This document shows positions 21,146-30,600 of a stretch of DNA of 64,000 nt, one piece after another (position 1 is the stretch's first letter; each line of letters opens with the position of its first letter). Below the pieces are notes generated by a model that did not search any database, was not told the origin of the DNA, and saw nothing but the letters and a program-made list of their open reading frames with translations. Source of the DNA: a virus; IMG/VR virus record IMGVR_UViG_3300044970_002549, positions 27,158-91,157 of that record; one strand, 5' to 3'. The translations under genes and the position numbers were made by a program.

Positions 21146-21469
21146 ATGTCAGATTTCAAGGATCTCTTTAACGGGCTGGACGAAGAGCAAGAGTCCGTAG
21201 AGGTTGCTGCTCCTGTTGTTGAGGCAGCGCCAACCCCTGTCGCAGCGCCAGCACCAGCTCCTGCCCCAGTGGCACCAGCAGTACCGGTTGTTGCGGCAAG
21301 CGCAGACGAGTGGGAAGTAGCCCCGGGAGTCTGGCAGATCGTAACGCCAGTAACCGGAGCATTCACCCTCCCAGACGGCACCTGGGTTCGACCAACCGAA
21401 GCTAACGGCGTTTCGCGCGCAGCAGTGCCGGCAAAGTGGGTCGAATACGTCCGTGCCCTTAAGGGATAA
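21146..21469 (+). CDS. Ala/Pro/Val-rich head-region protein (107 aa)
   Basis: ATG 21146 follows AAGGAG; the longer frame from 21116 overlaps the previous gene. A short acidic start (FKDLFNGLDEEQESV) is followed by an Ala-Pro-Val repeat stretch at about 22-55 resembling a flexible linker, then a small domain with WEVAPGVWQIVTP and LPDGTWVRP. The domain looks like a compact beta fold that could decorate the capsid. Function not known. Confidence 0.6.
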   Translation: MSDFKDLFNGLDEEQESVEVAAPVVEAAPTPVAAPAPAPAPVAPAVPVVAASADEWEVAPGVWQIVTPVTGAFTLPDGTWVRPTEANGVSRAAVPAKWVEYVRALKG

Positions 21470-21523
21470 TTCGTAGGCAGTCCGATCCTGGACCGCTGAG
21501 CAGAGAAAGGGGATAATCAGCAC

Positions 21524-22447
21524 ATGGCAACTCTTTTGAAGCTCAGCGTTCCGGGTATCGTGACTGATATCGCAACCTATAACCGCCTTGAGATTGGGCG
21601 TGCTACAAGCGAATCAGACGCAACAACGCGCACCGGAACATGGTCCATTATCGGCTATCAGTCACTTGTTAGCAATGTTTCTACTTATGAGTACACAGAC
21701 CCTGACGGCACGTCCGTAAATTGGTACTCACATCGCCTCAATCATTCCGGGACAAACGCAAGCGGTTCCTGGGGAGCTCCAATCACCGGTAGGGTCTATG
21801 GATATCTGAGCGTCGGTGAATTTAAGGAATATGAGATTGGCGATCTATTTAATCCTGACGGCACGGAAGTTTCTGATGCAAAGATCCGTCAGCTAGTTAA
21901 AATTGCCAGCTCAATGATTGACTCATTTGTTGGCTATTCATTTGATCACCGTCGATCCACCGAAAAGCATCGATGGAGCCAGCAAACTCGTCGAATCTAT
22001 CCAATTCATAAGGGGATCGTATCTGTTGAGGCAGTAAGAATTTATGTAAGCGCACAGCAGTCCGCCGCATTCACTGTCAATGATATATTTATTAATGACG
22101 ACAGGGGCTACGTTGAGATCACCTCACTTGCCAATGTCACGTATTCTCTTTTCCCTGCAATTGTCGCCCTCGGCATGATTGAGCCGGTTGCAGAGATTAC
22201 ATACACCCACGGGAACACTGTAACGCCACAGGACATAAAGGACGCAACTGCATTGATCGTTGTTGACCTTCTCGCCAAGGACTCTCTGGCAAAGCAGGGT
22301 CTCCAGGGCGTATCCCGTCTTCGTGTGGGAGAAATGGAAATCTATGCTGATCCAGCATCGGTTGGGCCAGCTCGTGTTCCACTTGCCGCCATTCCTCAGG
22401 CCGCAATCCTGCTCCTAGATCCATACGTAAGGACCGCAATCCGATGA
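21524..22447 (+). CDS. Head-tail adaptor protein with N-terminal Ig-like domain
   Basis: 307 residues. The first 90 look like a fibronectin/Ig-like beta domain (YNRLEIGRA, YTDPDGTSVNWYSHRL), which may be exposed on the virion. The remainder fits connector proteins that bind beneath the portal: helical SDAKIRQLVKIASSMIDSFVGY, beta region, then TPQDIKDATALIVVDLLAKDS and a C-terminal helix. Gene order (capsid, adaptor, closure, tail completion) supports the call. It overlaps the next gene as ATGA. Confidence 0.7.
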   Translation: MATLLKLSVPGIVTDIATYNRLEIGRATSESDATTRTGTWSIIGYQSLVSNVSTYEYTDPDGTSVNWYSHRLNHSGTNASGSWGAPITGRVYGYLSVGEFKEYEIGDLFNPDGTEVSDAKIRQLVKIASSMIDSFVGYSFDHRRSTEKHRWSQQTRRIYPIHKGIVSVEAVRIYVSAQQSAAFTVNDIFINDDRGYVEITSLANVTYSLFPAIVALGMIEPVAEITYTHGNTVTPQDIKDATALIVVDLLAKDSLAKQGLQGVSRLRVGEMEIYADPASVGPARVPLAAIPQAAILLLDPYVRTAIR

Positions 22448-22767
22448 TCCCCGGTCTATTTACCATCGTATCACTCACACGACCAGGACTCACCGGACAA
22501 GATGCAATTGGAAGTCCAGTGATCACTAATGCCAGCGTGTGGACAAAGCGTGGGCACTATCAGCAGAGCTACCATCAGGAGGGCATCGGGCCGACTGGCC
22601 GAGCGACCAAGGACGTATACAAGTTTTGGCTTCCATTTGCCACTGGTGATTACCGGCCACAGGTTGGAGACCTTCTTACTGCCGACGGAAGGACATATAC
22701 CGTCGTGGAGGCGGCCCAGGAGAGCCTGCGTCACCACCTTCTTGTGGTAGCCAGGATCACAGAATAG
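22444..22767 (+). CDS. Head-closure (stopper) protein
   Basis: A 107-residue beta-rich protein with features of the SPP1 gp16 / phage head-tail joining family: N-terminal strand MIPGLFTIVSLTRPG, loop with the genome-sealing region DAIGSPVITN, and GDLLTADGRTYTVVEA as the characteristic final hairpin. It would close the capsid after packaging. It is placed between the adaptor and the tail-completion protein. Family call is by pattern and context. Confidence 0.7.
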   Translation: MIPGLFTIVSLTRPGLTGQDAIGSPVITNASVWTKRGHYQQSYHQEGIGPTGRATKDVYKFWLPFATGDYRPQVGDLLTADGRTYTVVEAAQESLRHHLLVVARITE

Positions 22768-22769
22768 CC

Positions 22770-23465
22770 GTGGCAAAGAATGAAGTAACTTTCAATATTA
22801 AGGCCGCAGAGAACAACTTGCGTTCTGTCCGGAAGACCCTGCAGGAGTCAGTTGATCACCTGAACCCAACCTTCCAGGCAGTAGCCGTACAAATCGTCCA
22901 GAATGCCGTCTACGGCGGCCCAGGAAGCCTTGCTGGGATGGCATCCGATCTGGCCCCAGTTGACACTGGAGCGCTTCGTGCTGGGCTTGCATCACCCAAT
23001 TCCAACGAAGAATTTGACAAGGGCCGACAGTCGCAGAGCGTATTCTCCGTATCGCCAGTCGGCAAGGGTGGCGTGCAGTATGTCGGCGTCACCTACGGCA
23101 CCGACCCAACAAGAGACGACGGTGAGGGCTATGCGCAATACGTGCAGACTGATTACCTGTCTGCACCTGCCGCAAAATTCCGAAGTACCATGGGGGCTAT
23201 TGGTACGGAAATATCTCGAGCCATTGCCTCGGTTATCGCAGCAAACATTCGAGTTGCAGCGTCAACCTCTGGGGCCTACGTAACAGCAAAAACCCGCTTG
23301 AGTCCAACAAGTGTGCTCCGACTTATTAGGAAGTTCGGTTCTGCACCTATTGAGACTACAAGCGGGAGAGGCTATGGGTACCGCAAGCTCGCTGCTATGC
23401 CGCGGTCCCAGTACCTCAAGATTATGCGTCAACGACGCTATCTTGCCAGAAAGAGATCTAGCTAA
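22770..23465 (+). CDS. HK97 gp10-like tail-completion protein
   Basis: A 231-residue protein with the typical gp10 organisation: helical N-terminus with 'VRKTLQESVDHLNPTFQAVAVQIVQNA', the conserved 'APVDTGALRAGL' segment, a beta region (FSVSPVGKGGVQYVGVTYGT) and a helical, basic C-terminus. The start is GTG at 22770. Such proteins join the tail to the head. It overlaps the stop of the convergent phosphoesterase gene by 8 bases. Confidence 0.75.
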   Translation: MAKNEVTFNIKAAENNLRSVRKTLQESVDHLNPTFQAVAVQIVQNAVYGGPGSLAGMASDLAPVDTGALRAGLASPNSNEEFDKGRQSQSVFSVSPVGKGGVQYVGVTYGTDPTRDDGEGYAQYVQTDYLSAPAAKFRSTMGAIGTEISRAIASVIAANIRVAASTSGAYVTAKTRLSPTSVLRLIRKFGSAPIETTSGRGYGYRKLAAMPRSQYLKIMRQRRYLARKRSS

Positions 23466-24726
23466 GTCGAATCAGATACTCAGCAGTTACCCCTTCTGTG
23501 TGCTGGAACAACAGCCATTGGCATGGCTCGCCTGCTGATGCAAGCTGCTCCTGAGCGTAGGTGTTCGAGCTTTCGGTCGATCCTCCACTCCAGTGGGTGA
23601 TTCCATTAAGATACATACGGGTTGGCGTATGGAAGTGCCCGGCCGCGCTGTAGTCAAACCGCGCAACAGTCATATTCCAGCCCTGAAGCTTCTTGCCAAA
23701 CCCATACCAAGGGAAGCCAGCAAAACCGCCGCCAACCTGGTCCCCATGGAATAGGAACCAAGTCTTTCCCTTAACCTCGTCGGCTGCAAACCATGCTCGC
23801 TCGCCCTCTGCCAGGGTTTCCACCCATTCGACATTTGTCTGCTCTTTAAGGAGCATTGAGGCGATTCGATACATCATTGCGTCCGCATTGCTTTCTGGGT
23901 GGAATGTTCCTTTTCGGCCAAGTCGACCGTGGTTTCCAATAACACCAACAACCTTGATCTTCTCAAACTCGCCGGAAAGCTTCCTGACTAAATTTGCAAG
24001 AATCTCACCGCCGTGGAAAATCTGGTTATACAGCGACGCATCAACAAGATGAGCCTGGCCTGGGAAGATGTCCTCACCCTCAATAAGGTCGCCAAGAAGA
24101 TAAATTCTTAGCTCTCTTACTGGATGCGCCTTGCGCTGAATGTCGACAAGCTTTTGCACCTTATCGGACAGCTGCCTGATTCGATCCGCGCAGACCTCGG
24201 AGCTATAGGTTGGAGTGATCTTACCGAGCTGCCAGTCAGAAAGCAGCAAGATTGCAGTTTCGTCATCGGCTTTTCGGTTGTCGTGCTTTGGTGGCTTCAC
24301 GGGCTCAATGTGGATCGCCGCAGCCGCCTCTCTGGCCGCTTGATACACGGCCTCGATTAGTTCCTGCTGCTCACGATCCTTGTCGTCGAGCTTTCGCAAA
24401 GCTTTTCGATGTGCTGCCTTTAGGCGCTCAATTTCAGATGTGGCCTCGTAGGCGGCGTTCTCGCGCTCCGCGATTGCGCTAACGATATCTGGGGTCATCC
24501 CCGAGCTGATCTTGTCTCGCAAGGACCCAGGAACTGTGAAGGGCTTCTTTCCATTGTTGATGCGCTTATCAACAAATGATGTTTTCCCTCGAAGCAAGTT
24601 GTTTCTCATGATTCGCCATGAGTCTTTGCTTCGGTCTGGGTATGATGCGTAAAACGCTTCATACTCCATATTGACTGCATCCTGTTTTTCCTGCGCGGTC
24701 CATGACCGCACGGAGAACTGTGGCAT
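23458..24726 (-). CDS. Calcineurin-like phosphoesterase (SbcD/Mre11-like)
   Basis: 422 residues on the strand opposite its neighbours. Metal-binding motifs are in order: LLSDWQLG (variant DxH), LLGDLIEGED (GD motif), VIGNHGR (GNH), FLFHGDQV and AAGHFHTP (GHxH), all in the C-terminal 260 residues. The fold is shared by Mre11 nucleases and metallophosphatases. The N-terminal 150 residues have a helical region and a coiled coil (about 85-130), perhaps an assembly or DNA-contact arm. It may be a nuclease or an RNA/DNA phosphatase; it is not a structural protein. Confidence 0.8.
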   Translation of the reverse strand: MPQFSVRSWTAQEKQDAVNMEYEAFYASYPDRSKDSWRIMRNNLLRGKTSFVDKRINNGKKPFTVPGSLRDKISSGMTPDIVSAIAERENAAYEATSEIERLKAAHRKALRKLDDKDREQQELIEAVYQAAREAAAAIHIEPVKPPKHDNRKADDETAILLLSDWQLGKITPTYSSEVCADRIRQLSDKVQKLVDIQRKAHPVRELRIYLLGDLIEGEDIFPGQAHLVDASLYNQIFHGGEILANLVRKLSGEFEKIKVVGVIGNHGRLGRKGTFHPESNADAMMYRIASMLLKEQTNVEWVETLAEGERAWFAADEVKGKTWFLFHGDQVGGGFAGFPWYGFGKKLQGWNMTVARFDYSAAGHFHTPTRMYLNGITHWSGGSTESSNTYAQEQLASAGEPCQWLLFQHTEGVTAEYLIRLS

Positions 24727-24751
24727 GAAAAACTCCTTTGCCGGGGAAGGG

Positions 24752-24934
24752 CTACTTCTTCTTCCCTGATGGCTTCTTCTTGGCCGTCTTAGCTACAGAC
24801 TTGACCTTGGGCTTTGGCGCCCGCTCAACAAGCTGTTCGGGCATGTCCCAAAGCTGTCGCTTGATAGTTCGGAATGCCTTCTTCAAGGCCTTCTCAAAAA
24901 TCTTTTGTACCTTCTTGAATACTTTATTCATCAC
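24752..24934 (-). CDS. Small highly basic protein (60 aa)
   Basis: About one third of residues are Lys/Arg, with an amphipathic helix (VFKKVQKIFEKALKKAF) and a Lys/Pro-rich tail ending KKKPSGKKK. It could bind DNA or RNA. It starts 25 bases before the phosphoesterase and shares its transcript. Ribosome site AGAAGGG is partly within a hairpin arm. An unusual product between two tail-region genes. Confidence 0.65.
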   Translation of the reverse strand: MMNKVFKKVQKIFEKALKKAFRTIKRQLWDMPEQLVERAPKPKVKSVAKTAKKKPSGKKK

Positions 24935-24941
24935 TGTTTCC

Positions 24942-24966
24942 CTTCTGCCCTCTTACTGGGCAGAAG
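24942..24966 (-). repeat. Perfect 9-7-9 inverted repeat in leader of the antisense island
   Basis: CTTCTGCCC and GGGCAGAAG around a seven-base spacer. On the - strand the 3' arm overlaps the ribosome site of the basic-protein gene. A candidate -10 (TATGCT) lies just upstream. It has the same arm and loop length as three array hairpins, though its relation to +1 differs. Confidence 0.6.
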
Positions 24967-25063
24967 CTAGCATACCACATCTATCTCAGCCGTTCGATAT
25001 GTGCTATGCAATGTAGAAGGAAGATCCATAGATTATCGGCGCTTACAAATATACCATTGCGGC

Positions 25064-25462
25064 ATGACCGGAGTATACGAGGCGTTTTTCAGTGCTTTGA
25101 GCGGGGATGCCACGCTGCAGACCCTGCTTGGCGGCACGTCCACCGATAAGAAGGTTTACCCGGTCAATTTTACGGGCAAAAGCGGCCCCCCAGCCATTCG
25201 TGTAGCCGTTCTCGGTGGCGGCAGTGACGTAGGGCTCGGAATTGACCGTCCAATTGTGGATATTGTAATAGTTAGTAAAGTCAGCGCCGCAGAGATAAAT
25301 ACTATTGGCAACAGGGTAGATATAGTGCTTAATAGGAAGCGTCTTGCGGGGCCAGATGGGGCTGTGCTGCACTTGTCACACAAGATAACGCAAAGGGACT
25401 TTTTCGATGACCCGAGCTTGGAATACCGGCGTGTGATCCGGTACAGCGTCATCAAAACATAA
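25064..25462 (+). CDS. Tail terminator-like protein (DUF3168-like)
   Basis: 132 residues from ATG 25064. The frame is open from GTG 25001, but those extra residues look non-native. The sequence GDATLQTLLGGTSTDKKVYP followed by GPPAIRVAVLGG and a central DIVIVSKVSA strand fits the DUF3168/tail-terminator family, which caps the tail tube. The C-terminal part is beta-rich. A good ribosome site directly before 25064 is missing, so the start remains uncertain. Followed by the tube proteins. Confidence 0.65.
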   Translation: MTGVYEAFFSALSGDATLQTLLGGTSTDKKVYPVNFTGKSGPPAIRVAVLGGGSDVGLGIDRPIVDIVIVSKVSAAEINTIGNRVDIVLNRKRLAGPDGAVLHLSHKITQRDFFDDPSLEYRRVIRYSVIKT

Positions 25463-25474
25463 GGGAGAAAAGCA

Positions 25475-26137
25475 ATGCTTACACTTGGATCTGGTGTAGT
25501 CAAGGTGGCGTTCTGGAAGTCTGGAGCCGTCATCGGGCAAACCTCAAACTATTTTGCTAGCACCTCAGGCTACGGCAACACGGGCCAGCTCGTGACCGTT
25601 GGCGAGGTTGGTGGCGACGTCGAGTTCGACATTAACTTCCAGGAGCGAGAGTTCTACGGCCAGTCGAACTTCCCAATCGCTAAGGCGTTCTTCGGCGGTC
25701 GCGCCGACATCCGCGCCCGCGGTGTGGAAATCAACTGGGACAACGTTAAGAACCTGTTCCACGTATCGCTCGGTGAGGGCACCACGCTTGATTCGACGGC
25801 GTATGCCTATGCACACGACGACTTTACTGGCGGATCGTACTCCGTAAACTTCGACCCAGATGGCGGTCGCCCAAACACCGGCATCAGCAACGTCACGGCT
25901 CTCATGGGCCTTCCACGACCGCTGTATGTCAAGTTTGAGCACATCCGCTCGGACGACCCGTCGAAGTCGGTCATTATCCATTTGCCAAAGGCGTACAGCA
26001 TGCAGCTCATGATGCCATTCACCCGTGAAGACATTGCCCGACAGGACATTGACTTCTCGGCTGTTGTGGACCGCGACTGCAAGGTCACGTCAGGCTCTTC
26101 GAGCGCGACCCCATCGGTCGTTCTCATCGAGGCGTAA
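25475..26137 (+). CDS. Tail tube protein 1 (220 aa)
   Basis: Starts MLTLGSGVVKVAFWKSG and carries the stretch GEVGGDVEFDINFQEREFYG, NFPIAKAFFGGRADIRARG and RSDDPSKSV shared with the following gene. The sizes, gene position and beta-rich pattern fit a tail tube protein. The product lacks the additional Ig-like domain of its neighbour. Two related tube genes in tandem suggest that they form a two-component tube or that one is a terminal or specialised ring. Confidence 0.7.
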   Translation: MLTLGSGVVKVAFWKSGAVIGQTSNYFASTSGYGNTGQLVTVGEVGGDVEFDINFQEREFYGQSNFPIAKAFFGGRADIRARGVEINWDNVKNLFHVSLGEGTTLDSTAYAYAHDDFTGGSYSVNFDPDGGRPNTGISNVTALMGLPRPLYVKFEHIRSDDPSKSVIIHLPKAYSMQLMMPFTREDIARQDIDFSAVVDRDCKVTSGSSSATPSVVLIEA

Positions 26138-26158
26138 TAGAAAGAGGGGGTCACAAAC

Positions 26159-27022
26159 ATGTTTACACTAGGTAGCGGTCGACTTCAAGTCGGCACCTGG
26201 ATTTCTGGCGGTCTTTATACTCAGGTCACGGGCGTGTCTGTGACCCCCTCAACTGCCTCGGGCACCCTCCTGGCCGGCACGTACTATGTACGTGTCGCCG
26301 GGAAGAACTCTGCTGGCGTTGCCACGCCATCTGAAACGTACATTACTGTACTATCAGCAACCGGCAAACTCACAGTCAACTGGAGCGCTCTTACCGGCGC
26401 GACCGATGGCTACGATATTTACGTTGGAACTGTAAATGGCTACGACTGGAAGCAGGGCGCTGTCGCTTCTGGGACCACCACTTTCGAAGTGACGTCCCTT
26501 ACCGACCCTGCCGGAGCGGATCTTGCCCAATACAAGGGTATGCAGGATATTGGCGAAATTGGCGGCGATGTCGAGTTTGACATCAGCTATCAGGAGCGCG
26601 AATTCTATGGCCAGTACAACTTCCCAATTGCAAAGGCCCACTTCGGCGGCACGTCGAATATCCGCGTCCGAGGTCTCGAGCTTGATCCAATGCGCTTCTC
26701 CAGGCTCTTTAGCACTACTGTGACGAATAATGCAAGCACCTCAATCTATCCTGGAACCCTCCAGTTCCGCGAGAGCCTCAACTTCGGAACTGCGGCTGTA
26801 AACCCGCTTGACCTGTCGATGCTTCGCAACCGACCGGTGCGATGCACCTTTGCGCACACGCGATCTGACGACCCTTCAAAGTCTGTCAATATCGTTGCGC
26901 ATAAGGCCTGCATTTACCAGCACAATATTCCGTTTACACGTGAGGACATCATCAAGGTTGATATGGAGTTCAACCTGCAGTATGATTCCAGCACGGCGCA
27001 GATCGTGACAATCACGGCCTAA
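26159..27022 (+). CDS. Tail tube protein 2 with inserted Ig-like domain (287 aa)
   Basis: Homologous to the preceding product: MFTLGSGRLQVGTWISGG versus MLTLGSGVVKVAFWKSG, GEIGGDVEFDISYQEREFYG, NFPIAKAHFGGTSNIRVRG and RSDDPSKSV. Between the first and second blocks it has an extra module at about 22-110 (VSVTPSTASGTLLAGTYYVR, KLTVNWSALTGATDGYDIYV), fibronectin-III-like. Ig-like insertions on tube proteins project from the tail surface and may aid cell-surface adhesion. The order tube 1, tube 2, chaperones is conserved. Confidence 0.7.
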   Translation: MFTLGSGRLQVGTWISGGLYTQVTGVSVTPSTASGTLLAGTYYVRVAGKNSAGVATPSETYITVLSATGKLTVNWSALTGATDGYDIYVGTVNGYDWKQGAVASGTTTFEVTSLTDPAGADLAQYKGMQDIGEIGGDVEFDISYQEREFYGQYNFPIAKAHFGGTSNIRVRGLELDPMRFSRLFSTTVTNNASTSIYPGTLQFRESLNFGTAAVNPLDLSMLRNRPVRCTFAHTRSDDPSKSVNIVAHKACIYQHNIPFTREDIIKVDMEFNLQYDSSTAQIVTITA

Positions 27023-27064
27023 TCGCCTAGCTGTAGCGGCCTTTAGTGGCCAGGAGTAGTTCAC

Positions 27065-27358
27065 ATGGCTAGCCTTAATGAAGTGCGCCCAACGCGCGTG
27101 CTTACCCTTAATGACCTCGCTGACATCGAGGATAAGTTCGGAGGTCTTGACAAAGTTGACCTTACGAAGTTCACTGTACTTCGCTACATCTTGTGGCTCG
27201 TTCTTAAGAAGGACGACGTGAAGCTTGATGAGCGAACTGTTGGTGACCAGTTTTCGCTGGACACCATGCGGGAAGAGATCGACAAGGTACTTCGCTCTAG
27301 CGGTTTGATCGGGGCTGCCGATGAAGAAGGCGCTTCGGGAAAAGCAGCGGGGGCGTAA
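27065..27358 (+). CDS. Tail assembly chaperone (zero-frame product)
   Basis: A 97-residue acidic helical protein placed between tube and tape measure genes, the position of lambda-like G. It contains LTLNDLADIEDKFGGL and a helix FTVLRYILWLVLKKDD. Near its 3' end is the slippery heptamer at 27337-27343, so a fraction of ribosomes shifts into the next frame. Tail chaperones hold the tape measure during tail assembly and are not in the mature virion. Confidence 0.75.
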   Translation: MASLNEVRPTRVLTLNDLADIEDKFGGLDKVDLTKFTVLRYILWLVLKKDDVKLDERTVGDQFSLDTMREEIDKVLRSSGLIGAADEEGASGKAAGA

Positions 27359-27621
27359 GCTGGGGAGAGATTGATTGGGGTTCAATCATGGCATCGTATG
27401 CAGATGCCTTTGGTTACACTCCAACGGAGTTCATGCAACTGACGCTCCCACAGCTTAACGCATACGCAAAGTACGTTGAGAAGCGAGACGAGCAAATGAA
27501 GAGCGAATCAAAGTCAACCCCCGCAAAGAACAAGGCAAAGTTTGCTGAAGGCAAGTCAGGGATGAAAACAATTCAGTCCCTTGATCACCTGGCCCAAGTG
27601 TTTGGAAAACCAGGAGCATAA
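27065..27621 (+). CDS. Frameshifted tail assembly chaperone (GT-like, 185 aa)
   Basis: A -1 shift at G GGA AAA (27337-27343) keeps translation open: codon 93 (AAA) is followed by AGC AGC and on to 27621. The joined part reads SSGGVSWGEIDWGSI before the methionine at 27388, a pattern resembling T parts of other tail chaperones. The zero frame stops at 27358 if no shift occurs. The separate 77-residue frame 27388-27621 (FGYTPTEFMQLTLPQLNAYAK) therefore is the T-domain rather than an independent gene. Its low abundance would set the chaperone ratio. Confidence 0.8.
27337..27343 (+). promoter_or_regulatory. -1 ribosomal frameshift site (GGGAAAA)
   Basis: X_XXY_YYZ phase matches the zero frame of 27065-27358 exactly, as in known tail chaperone sites. 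GCAGCGGGGGCG follows. No stop lies in the -1 frame up to 27621. Confidence 0.8.
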
Positions 27622-27636
27622 GTAGGGGGAACGCAA

Positions 27637-30600
27637 GTGGCGGAAGAAAATGTCGCAAGAGTTGGCATAGCTCTTGATTCTGCCGCATTCCAGGACGGGG
27701 TATCCCGCGCCCTTCGTGACATCGATCGACTCCTCAGCGGACTCAAGACACTACAGAACGCCAACAGGCAACTCTCCCTTGCTTCTGGAGGCGGACTCTT
27801 CGGCACCGGTTCTAGGTCCCCCGTTGCCAACTTTGCCCGAGACATAAATCGGACAGCGATACCGGCCCTGCGCGATATGGAACGCAATGCGCTCCGTGTT
27901 GGCGGGGCCGTTCGCCGTTCCATGACAGAAATGTCCAGAATGGCATCTGTAGCAGAGCAGGCGCAAGTTCGGCAAGAGCGAGCGATCCTTGCCGGGGAGC
28001 GTCGAGCAATGAGTTCCCGCCGAGGTCGCGGCGGCAGATATCGGGACGAAGGGCTTTTTGGTGCAGTCCCTGCAGATCCTCGAGTTGGATCATTCGAAGA
28101 CCCGCGCAGCCCGTCAGGAAAGATTGCCGCAAGATACGTCCTGCGCACCCTAGAAGAACTCATTACATCAGAGGCAGAAAGCTACCCGCGCATCATGCAA
28201 CCTCGCCCCAGGGGTGGAGCTGGTCGGCAGGCAAGCGTTGGCTCAGAGCAAACTGTTTCTAGCGTCGCAAGCAAGTTTGCCCCGGGTCGAATCTTTAACA
28301 CGTCAACAAACCTAGAAGAGGGACTCCCAGTTACCATCGTTGGTCCTGGCGGGGAAAAGTTTGTTTTGTCAGGGAATGGTCGCGTCATGGGCATGCGTCG
28401 CCTCTCTCAACAGCAGCAAGGACGAGTTCCAATTGTTTCTGCAGTAGAGACATTTGTTGCTGGAAACCCGTCCCTGTTCGGCGGCGCTGAGGGCGTAGAG
28501 GAAACGCTTCGACAGGTTGCAAAAATTGCCAAAGCCAAGCAAACGCCGATACTTACTCGTGAGCTCACACAAACCATCGAGCAGATTGGCGCGCGAGAAG
28601 CCGGGAAACTTGGGCTTGGGCTAAACACTCGCACAGCGATGTCAGAAGCCGAGATGGCAATGGCCGTATCAAAGCTTTTGCAGCGCCCACCGACTGGCCT
28701 TGCAAAGGGAACGCCAGGAAAAGTGCTGTCAGGTGGTGGAGAACCTGTTCGTGAGTTTATTAGCCAAGTACTGGAAGTTCTTCCACCGCAGGTAGTTAGG
28801 TCACGATATCAAACTAGTTCTGGTGAATCAAATAAGCAGTTCCAACAGCTCCTAGAGGGCGTTGCAATGTCGTCTGCGTACGGAAGCAACCCTGCGACAG
28901 AGGCAATGATCACTCGCCTTCTTGAAGGAGGTAAGACTGGCTTGCCTCCGGCTCTTTCTGGAGCGCTTCGGAAAAATCTCGGACCGCAACTAACTCTGCG
29001 TGGTCGAATCGCTTCCGGCGAAATCCCTGCAGAGATGGACCCAATTTACAACAACCTCCCCCAGGCAATCGAGCTATTGACCCAGGCTCAAAAGTCATAC
29101 GGTCCGCGGTTTATGGCCGAACAGATTGGAACGCAGCAAGGCATGGAGCCCGCATCACCACAGGCTCTTAAGCTTGCTCAGGCCATGCGCAAGGCTGGAA
29201 CAGCCGGCCTTCCAGCATTCTTTGAGTCTATTGCCCAGTATGGAAAGAGGGCAGTGTCTGCTACTGCGCCAACGCTAGGACTTGATCCCGGAGCATTTGT
29301 TGCTGACCCAGAGGCGGCAATTCGCATTGCATCCGAAGCGGCCTCCAAATTTGCATCACACAAGGGACCAAAGACAGAGGGCATCCTCTCGTCAATTGTC
29401 GAGGCTGCCATTCGAGAGTTTGCAACACCAGAAGTAATTCAGCCGGTTGCCAAAAAGGCGGCAAAAGGAGCAGCTGCACGAACCGTTGAAAAGGCAGTCG
29501 AAACAAAGGTTGAGCAGGTTGCCGAGGCAGTCGCTGAGGCGGTTACTGACCCAAGAGCCACTAGCATGCGACGACCAGAGTCTGAGCGCTTCTTCAAGGT
29601 AAATCCCCGAGCCATCGGCACAGCCGCAGGATCAGAAAGGGCCCGTTCAGGAGGATACGTCCCATACGGCGAGGCTTCCGAAGCACAGCGTGGCAAGTAC
29701 AACATGACGCTTCTTGGAGGGTATGCAGAGCTAGAAAAGCAATACGAAGAGGCGCAAAAAGAAGCTGAATACATGAAGGAAAACTTTGCCACTAGGCCAG
29801 GGGCCACTCCACACGCTTCAGTCCAGAAAGCAGAAGCACTGCGAGCAAAGCTTACCGAGCTAAGAGGTGTCATGATTGAGCGCGGCCTTCATAAGCCAAC
29901 TATGGCAGAGCAAATTGCAGAGCTATTCACCGGCCCTTCCTCATCATCGTCTGGCCTGACCCCAACCAGAACCTCCGGAGGCGGGGGTGGCGGTGGAGGC
30001 GGGGGACGTCGACGAGGGCCTTCTGGCGGTGGCGGAGGCGGGGAGGAAGAGGAGAAGACCCCTAAGTGGATTCAGAGTTTCCAGGGGGCTCTAGCTGCAT
30101 CCGGGCTTGACCCTCAAACTTTAAAGTACATGACCTCTGGGTTCAAGTTTGGCGCCACCCAGGCTGCCATTGAACCGGGTCTTTTTTCGCAGTCACGCGC
30201 ATCTCTTGAGGCACTTCAGCAATTCGCTGCAGTCCGCCAGCTCAGCATGGTTCAGATGTCTCGTGGGCTTGTTGGTAGCGGAGCAAATGGTTTCTGGCAG
30301 CCACAAGAGGCTGGTGAACGTGGTGGCATTGCTCTTGGTGGATTTGGTGCGAGGACTGCCGCCCCACTCCTAAGGACAATGATTCACGAAATAGCACACG
30401 GCACATTCGAGTCCCTGGTTGCCGGCGGGTACAAGCCTCAGACGAAAGTAGAGATGTATGGGCCAAAGGGAGAAGCGCTTGGCCCGGTAAATGCGCGTCA
30501 AATGCTTGCGCCATTCAAAGAAACAACGGCCAGCGGACACGTCGATCCAGCATTCTATCGATCTCAGGCAATGATCAGCAAGGCTGGCGGCGCGTTACTT

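Noticed and set aside
25001-25063. GTG start at 25001 for the tail terminator-like gene
   Set aside because: The additional 21 residues look unstructured and include two Cys not expected in the family; kept only as an alternative.
27388-27621. Second chaperone frame as an independent gene
   Set aside because: The -1 slippery site in phase and the open frame upstream of its Met indicate that it is the frameshifted extension of the first chaperone.
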